From NCBI GenBank assembly GCA_947175225.1, contig CAMWLX010000009.1, positions 1-25,400 of the forward strand: a stretch of 25,400 nucleotides of DNA, in the 5' to 3' direction. The stretch comes from an uncultured Porphyromonadaceae bacterium. GTDB taxonomy: Bacteria > Bacteroidota > Bacteroidia > Bacteroidales > Muribaculaceae. Numbering within the stretch: position 1 is the first letter of the stretch; every line of letters starts with the position of its first letter. Below are positions 21,634 to 25,400 of this stretch, one piece after another. The position numbers and the translations under genes were made by a program. Below the pieces are notes generated by a model, which was given only the letters and a program-made list of their open reading frames with translations, was not told where the DNA came from and did no database searches.

Positions 21634-23775
21634 ATGGCATCTGCAAAGAAAGGCAACAAAAGACGTATCTTTAATCGCTATGGGATGATAACCGGAGCTT
21701 TCCTCCTGATGGCATTTGGCATCATATGGAATATGTTTCGCACTACGGTGGTAGAAGCTTCGGAATGGAACGAACGGGCTGAAAAGCAACTTTCAAGAAT
21801 AGACACCATAGCACCCGAGAGGGGAAGTATCTTAGCAGCGAATGGCAATATATTGGCCTGCAATGTCAAAGTGTGCGACATCAAGATTGATATGCGCCAC
21901 AATAAGATAAAGGCCATGCCGAAAGATAAACTCATAGCCAAACTTGACTCTTTGGCCGACACACTCGACATACGCTATCCACGCTTCGACCCCAAGAAGG
22001 CGGACGCAGCCACCCGGAAAGCCAAATCGTGGCGCGTAAGATTTATGGAGGAAGTGGAGAAGGACCCCGACCGGAGGACCCGTTCACTCACCATAGCACG
22101 CCATCGCCCACTTGAGGAGTTTGACTCGGCACGTAAATTGGTGTTTATACGCGACTTCAAAGGAGCGGGATTCCGTTGCCCTCTGTATAAGGAAGAACAT
22201 TCGAGACGCATCTACCCCTATGGGAAGATGGCAAACCGAAGCATCGGCCGCGTACACGAAGTAGTGACAGAAAAGACAAGATTCAAAGGAGAAATACATG
22301 GATATTCAGGGCTTGAAAAAGACCTTGACTCCCTTCTCTACGGCAAACCCGGATATGCAAAGCAAGTGCCATTGACGAAAGGATATGGCAATTGGGTGAC
22401 AACACCGCCTACGCCCGGCTACGACCTGCTGACCACCATCGACATCGACCTTCAAGACATAGTGGAAGAAAGCTTGCAAGACATCTGCTCGGAGACCGCC
22501 TGCGAGTGGGGGACTGCCATCCTAATGGAGGTCCCGACAGGAGAAATCAAGGCTCTGTCGAGCATAGAGAGAATGGAAGACGGCACATACGGAGAAGCAC
22601 TCAACCGCGCAGTGTTGCCTTATGAGCCGGGATCAGTCATCAAGCCAATTTCGCTGATGATTGCATTTGAGGATAAACTCGTCACCAGTGTCCATCAGAC
22701 AATAGATTGCTCACCATTTCAAAAGACAACTGACCCCCATGCCCCTACAGTGAAAAATATGAAGCAGGTCATCGAGATGTCGAGCAATACCGGCATCGCA
22801 CGTATCATCTTCCGTGGATATGCCAACGACCCTGCTAAATATTACGACCGACTCGCGTCGATAGGATTTTTCGACAGAATCAACAGCGGCATAGCGGGAG
22901 AGCAACTGCCACAAGTGCGCCGACTGGAACCGACCAACAGCAAGGGGCAGCCCATCACAATGACATCGCGCCACCTTGACCTCGCACGCCAGGCATATGG
23001 CTACAATACGATGGTGCCTCCACTATATACCCTGGCATATTATAATGCCATCGCCAACCATGGGCATCTCGTCAGGCCCCATCTCGTGAGAGCACTGCGC
23101 TCAGAGAAAGGGGACTCAATCATACCGACAAGCTATATCCGCGAGCAAATTTGCTCCCCGGAGACGGCTGAAAAAGTGAAGCAATGCATCCACGATGTGG
23201 TATGGGGAGAACATGGCACAGCACGCCTTGTGCGCGACGACCGCGTCAAGATAGCAGGCAAGACCGGCACCGCATTCCCTGTGGAAAAAGGACAATACAA
23301 TGCAGCAAAAAGGCGTTTTGCTTTCGCAGGTTTCTTCCCATATGAAGAGCCTAAATACAGTTGCATGGTGCTCGTGCAGGGAGCTGCCGGACTCAGTGCC
23401 AACCGCACGTCAGGACAGGTGTTAAAGCAAATTGCTCTCAAGATGCACGCAAGGGGGATGCTGGCAGAGATACCGGCATTGGCAAGGAATGTAACAGCTG
23501 AACGCCCCACCCTCTCAGCAAGCTTCAACAACGACTCAGAAAAGATAGCCAACACTTTGGGACATCCGATAAAGAAAGTCACCCCTAAAAAGGAGTATCC
23601 TTCCGGAGAAGTGCCCGACGTGACAGGCTATGACCTTAGATCGGCTATCAATGTGCTTGAAAGCAGAGGTCTCAACGTAGTGATAAAAGGTGTCGGCCGG
23701 GTCATTTCCCAGTCGATTCCCGCCGGTGTTAAGGCAGAGAGAGGAAAGAAGATTATGATAACGCTTGCTATCTAA
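21634..23775 (+). CDS. ftsI: Septal peptidoglycan transpeptidase (PBP3 type) with PASTA domain
   Basis: This 713-residue protein has a short cytoplasmic tail, one membrane helix (about 16-33, MITGAFLLMAFGIIWNMF), a PBP dimerisation domain with RGSILAANGNILA, and the transpeptidase domain. The active-site motifs are complete: S334-V-I-K337 (SxxK), S384-N385 within SSNTG, and K543-T-G (KTGTAF). A C-terminal PASTA domain (about 659-713, VPDVTGYDLRSAINVLESRG) is present, as in many Bacteroidota and Gram-positive homologues but not in E. coli FtsI. It cross-links peptidoglycan at the division site and is a beta-lactam target. It follows ftsL by 12 bases. Confidence 0.96.
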   Translation: MASAKKGNKRRIFNRYGMITGAFLLMAFGIIWNMFRTTVVEASEWNERAEKQLSRIDTIAPERGSILAANGNILACNVKVCDIKIDMRHNKIKAMPKDKLIAKLDSLADTLDIRYPRFDPKKADAATRKAKSWRVRFMEEVEKDPDRRTRSLTIARHRPLEEFDSARKLVFIRDFKGAGFRCPLYKEEHSRRIYPYGKMANRSIGRVHEVVTEKTRFKGEIHGYSGLEKDLDSLLYGKPGYAKQVPLTKGYGNWVTTPPTPGYDLLTTIDIDLQDIVEESLQDICSETACEWGTAILMEVPTGEIKALSSIERMEDGTYGEALNRAVLPYEPGSVIKPISLMIAFEDKLVTSVHQTIDCSPFQKTTDPHAPTVKNMKQVIEMSSNTGIARIIFRGYANDPAKYYDRLASIGFFDRINSGIAGEQLPQVRRLEPTNSKGQPITMTSRHLDLARQAYGYNTMVPPLYTLAYYNAIANHGHLVRPHLVRALRSEKGDSIIPTSYIREQICSPETAEKVKQCIHDVVWGEHGTARLVRDDRVKIAGKTGTAFPVEKGQYNAAKRRFAFAGFFPYEEPKYSCMVLVQGAAGLSANRTSGQVLKQIALKMHARGMLAEIPALARNVTAERPTLSASFNNDSEKIANTLGHPIKKVTPKKEYPSGEVPDVTGYDLRSAINVLESRGLNVVIKGVGRVISQSIPAGVKAERGKKIMITLAI

Positions 23776-23797
23776 TTGAGAATTGAGAATTGAGAAT
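23776..23797 (+). repeat. Heptamer microsatellite, three copies of TTGAGAA
   Basis: Three perfect copies of TTGAGAA (23776-23796) plus one further T start at the base after the ftsI stop and end 9 bases before the murE ATG. The unit is the reverse complement (rotated) of the heptamer in front of korC at 43-73. It fills almost the whole ftsI-murE gap, including the place where a ribosome binding site would lie. Confidence 0.9.
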
Positions 23798-23806
23798 ACA
23801 ATACAT

Positions 23807-25264
23807 ATGACAACTAAACTATCTACACTGATAAAAGATATCAAGACTCTCGAAATAGTGGGAGATATTGATAAAAACATAGTGGCACTCGAAAGCGATT
23901 CCCGACGTGCCGAAAAAGAAGGAATGTTTGTGGCTGTGCGTGGAGTCACGACCGATGGCCATAAGTATATACCGGTAGTTGCCTCCGCTCATGTGGGAGC
24001 AATCGTTTGCGAGACAATGCCCGCTCAGTTTGAGCCGGGCATCACCTATATCCGTGTAGAAGACTCATCGGAAGCGCTTGGGCGCCTTGCCTCGGCATGG
24101 TATGGACATCCATCACAAAATCTGAAACTCGTAGGCGTTACCGGCACCAACGGCAAGACCACCACCGCTACCCTACTCTACGAAATGGCACGCCTTGAAG
24201 GATTTGAAGCCGGATTGATATCTACCGTATGCAACTATGTCGGCACACGCGCTATCCCTACGACCCATACAACCCCTGACCCGCTTACACTCAACCGCCT
24301 ATTGGCTGAAATGGTAGACGCAGGGTGTGAATATGCTTTCATGGAGGTCTCAAGCCATGCAGCCCAGCAGAAGCGTATCGCCGGGCTCCACTTCACCGGG
24401 GCAATCTTCTCCAACCTGACCCGCGACCATCTTGACTATCACGGATCAGTGGAAAACTATATGAATGCAAAGAAAGCCTTCTTCGACATGCTGCCAGCCT
24501 CTGCATTTGCGCTTGTCAACATCGACGACAAGGCTGGCCGATATATGATACAGAATACTAAAGCCAAGACCTACACTTACTCGCTCCGCAGCGATGCCGA
24601 CTTCAGAGGAAGAATTGTGGAAAGCCGCCTCGACGGCACTCTTCTTTCACTCAACGGCAAGGAAGTGGAAGTGCAGTTTACAGGACGTTTCAATGCCTAC
24701 AACCTTACCGCAGTCTACGGAGCAGCGTGCCTGTCAGGACTTCCTAAAGATGAAGTACTCATCAATATGAGCCGACTTGTGCCGGTGGCAGGGCGTTTCC
24801 AGACTTTCCGCGGTCCGGATGGAGTGACGGCGATAGTAGACTATGCCCACACACCGGATGCACTTGTCAATGTGCTTGACACAATCCGCGATGTGCTTGG
24901 AGGGGAAGGATATATCTGCACAGTAGTTGGAGCGGGAGGCAACCGCGACCATGGCAAGCGCCCAATGATGGCACAAGAAGCCGCTTGCCGATCTGACAGG
25001 CTCATACTGACCTCAGACAATCCTCGCGATGAGGAGCCGGAAGATATCATAGCAATGATGAAGACCGGGCTGAGCGCGGAAGAACTACGCCGCACGCTCT
25101 GCATCAATGATCGTCGTGAAGCCATTCGCACAGCACTCTCTACCTGCCCTGCAGGAGGAGTCGTGCTTATAGCCGGCAAAGGGCATGAACCCTATCAGGA
25201 AATAAAAGGAGTGCGCCATCATTTCGACGACAGGGAGGAAGTGGAAGCCTTTTTCAATTCATAA
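23807..25264 (+). CDS. murE: UDP-MurNAc-L-Ala-D-Glu:meso-diaminopimelate ligase
   Basis: This 485-residue Mur ligase has the ATP-binding loop GTNGKTTT (113-120), the central-domain segment FMEVSSHAAQQKR, VDYAHTPDAL, and the C-terminal SDNPRDEEP. DNPR (404-407) is the motif that selects meso-diaminopimelate over lysine. KGHEPYQ near the end also fits. It adds the third residue of the peptidoglycan stem peptide in the cytoplasm. The start is the ATG at 23807, where the normal N-terminus begins (MTTKLSTLIKDI); the frame also opens with a TTG at 23783 inside the heptamer repeat, which would add eight unlikely residues. The gene lies 31 bases after ftsI. The usual next gene, mraY, is not visible in the following 136 bases. 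Confidence 0.97.
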   Translation: MTTKLSTLIKDIKTLEIVGDIDKNIVALESDSRRAEKEGMFVAVRGVTTDGHKYIPVVASAHVGAIVCETMPAQFEPGITYIRVEDSSEALGRLASAWYGHPSQNLKLVGVTGTNGKTTTATLLYEMARLEGFEAGLISTVCNYVGTRAIPTTHTTPDPLTLNRLLAEMVDAGCEYAFMEVSSHAAQQKRIAGLHFTGAIFSNLTRDHLDYHGSVENYMNAKKAFFDMLPASAFALVNIDDKAGRYMIQNTKAKTYTYSLRSDADFRGRIVESRLDGTLLSLNGKEVEVQFTGRFNAYNLTAVYGAACLSGLPKDEVLINMSRLVPVAGRFQTFRGPDGVTAIVDYAHTPDALVNVLDTIRDVLGGEGYICTVVGAGGNRDHGKRPMMAQEAACRSDRLILTSDNPRDEEPEDIIAMMKTGLSAEELRRTLCINDRREAIRTALSTCPAGGVVLIAGKGHEPYQEIKGVRHHFDDREEVEAFFNS

Positions 25265-25400
25265 TGCATAATTGGCATCGTCCAAGCTAAAGCAAGTCAT
25301 AATGAAGTTGTTTAAACTTATTTACGAATTGGGAAATTTACAATAAAGAGTTAAACCAAAAATTCTTTTTATTAATCTTCCGCCATCTTTTCGGCGTATT
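25265..25400. other. Downstream end of window, no clear gene
   Basis: The plus strand holds only very short frames, the best being 14 codons at 25302-25346, without family resemblance. On the minus strand a frame running in from base 25400 encodes YAEKMAED and stops at 25372-25374, so it could be the end of a convergent gene; eight residues are too few to judge. No terminator-like stem was found. Confidence 0.35.

Overview
The window looks like core chromosome of a member of the Bacteroidales, most plausibly a gut Muribaculaceae-type organism (the family is inference). The signs are promoters of the Bacteroidota form TTTG-N19/20-TAnnTTTG, few clear Shine-Dalgarno sequences, a one-piece formiminotransferase-cyclodeaminase, an RNase HI with a viroplasmin-like N-terminus, a PASTA-bearing FtsI and many Sec-exported proteins. 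MurE carries a DNPR motif, which predicts meso-diaminopimelate peptidoglycan. No transposase, integrase, phage gene, tRNA, rRNA or CRISPR array was seen.

Layout. (1) 1-624: possible last codons of a korB-like gene, then korC, the gamma subunit of a 2-oxoacid:ferredoxin oxidoreductase. It ends at a terminator (642-674) shared with the convergent minus-strand block. (2) 9554 down to 699, minus strand: one clear promoter, then a 1054-residue exported TPR protein, an outer-membrane beta-barrel, a conserved unknown, a MazG-like pyrophosphohydrolase, ftcD, and a DAACS-family transporter whose start overlaps the ftcD stop. (3) 9575-14189, plus strand: a nucleotidyltransferase/GHMP-kinase-like fusion, a secreted alkaline phosphatase, RNase HI and a YbdG-like MscS channel. 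(4) 14303-14780: rpsO with its own promoter, a structured leader and a strong terminator. (5) 14849-20118: a VanZ-like protein overlapping a secreted GH29 alpha-L-fucosidase, cutC, and a secreted transglutaminase-like protein closed by a terminator. (6) 20198-25264: the start of the division and cell-wall (dcw) cluster, rsmH-ftsL-ftsI-murE, without mraZ immediately upstream. The last 136 bases hold no recognisable gene start.

How the genes fit together. The dcw genes serve septal peptidoglycan synthesis. KorC belongs to ferredoxin-linked central carbon metabolism. FtcD feeds formimino-group carbon from histidine breakdown into tetrahydrofolate, and the coupled transporter may move a related amino acid. 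The fucosidase, phosphatase and transglutaminase-like protein act in the periplasm or at the cell surface.

I found no obviously new multi-gene system. The best leads are the rpsO leader RNA, the nucleotidyltransferase/GHMP fusion, the TPR/beta-barrel pair, the transglutaminase with a second, degenerate copy of its fold, and a heptamer repeat that sits next to two start codons.
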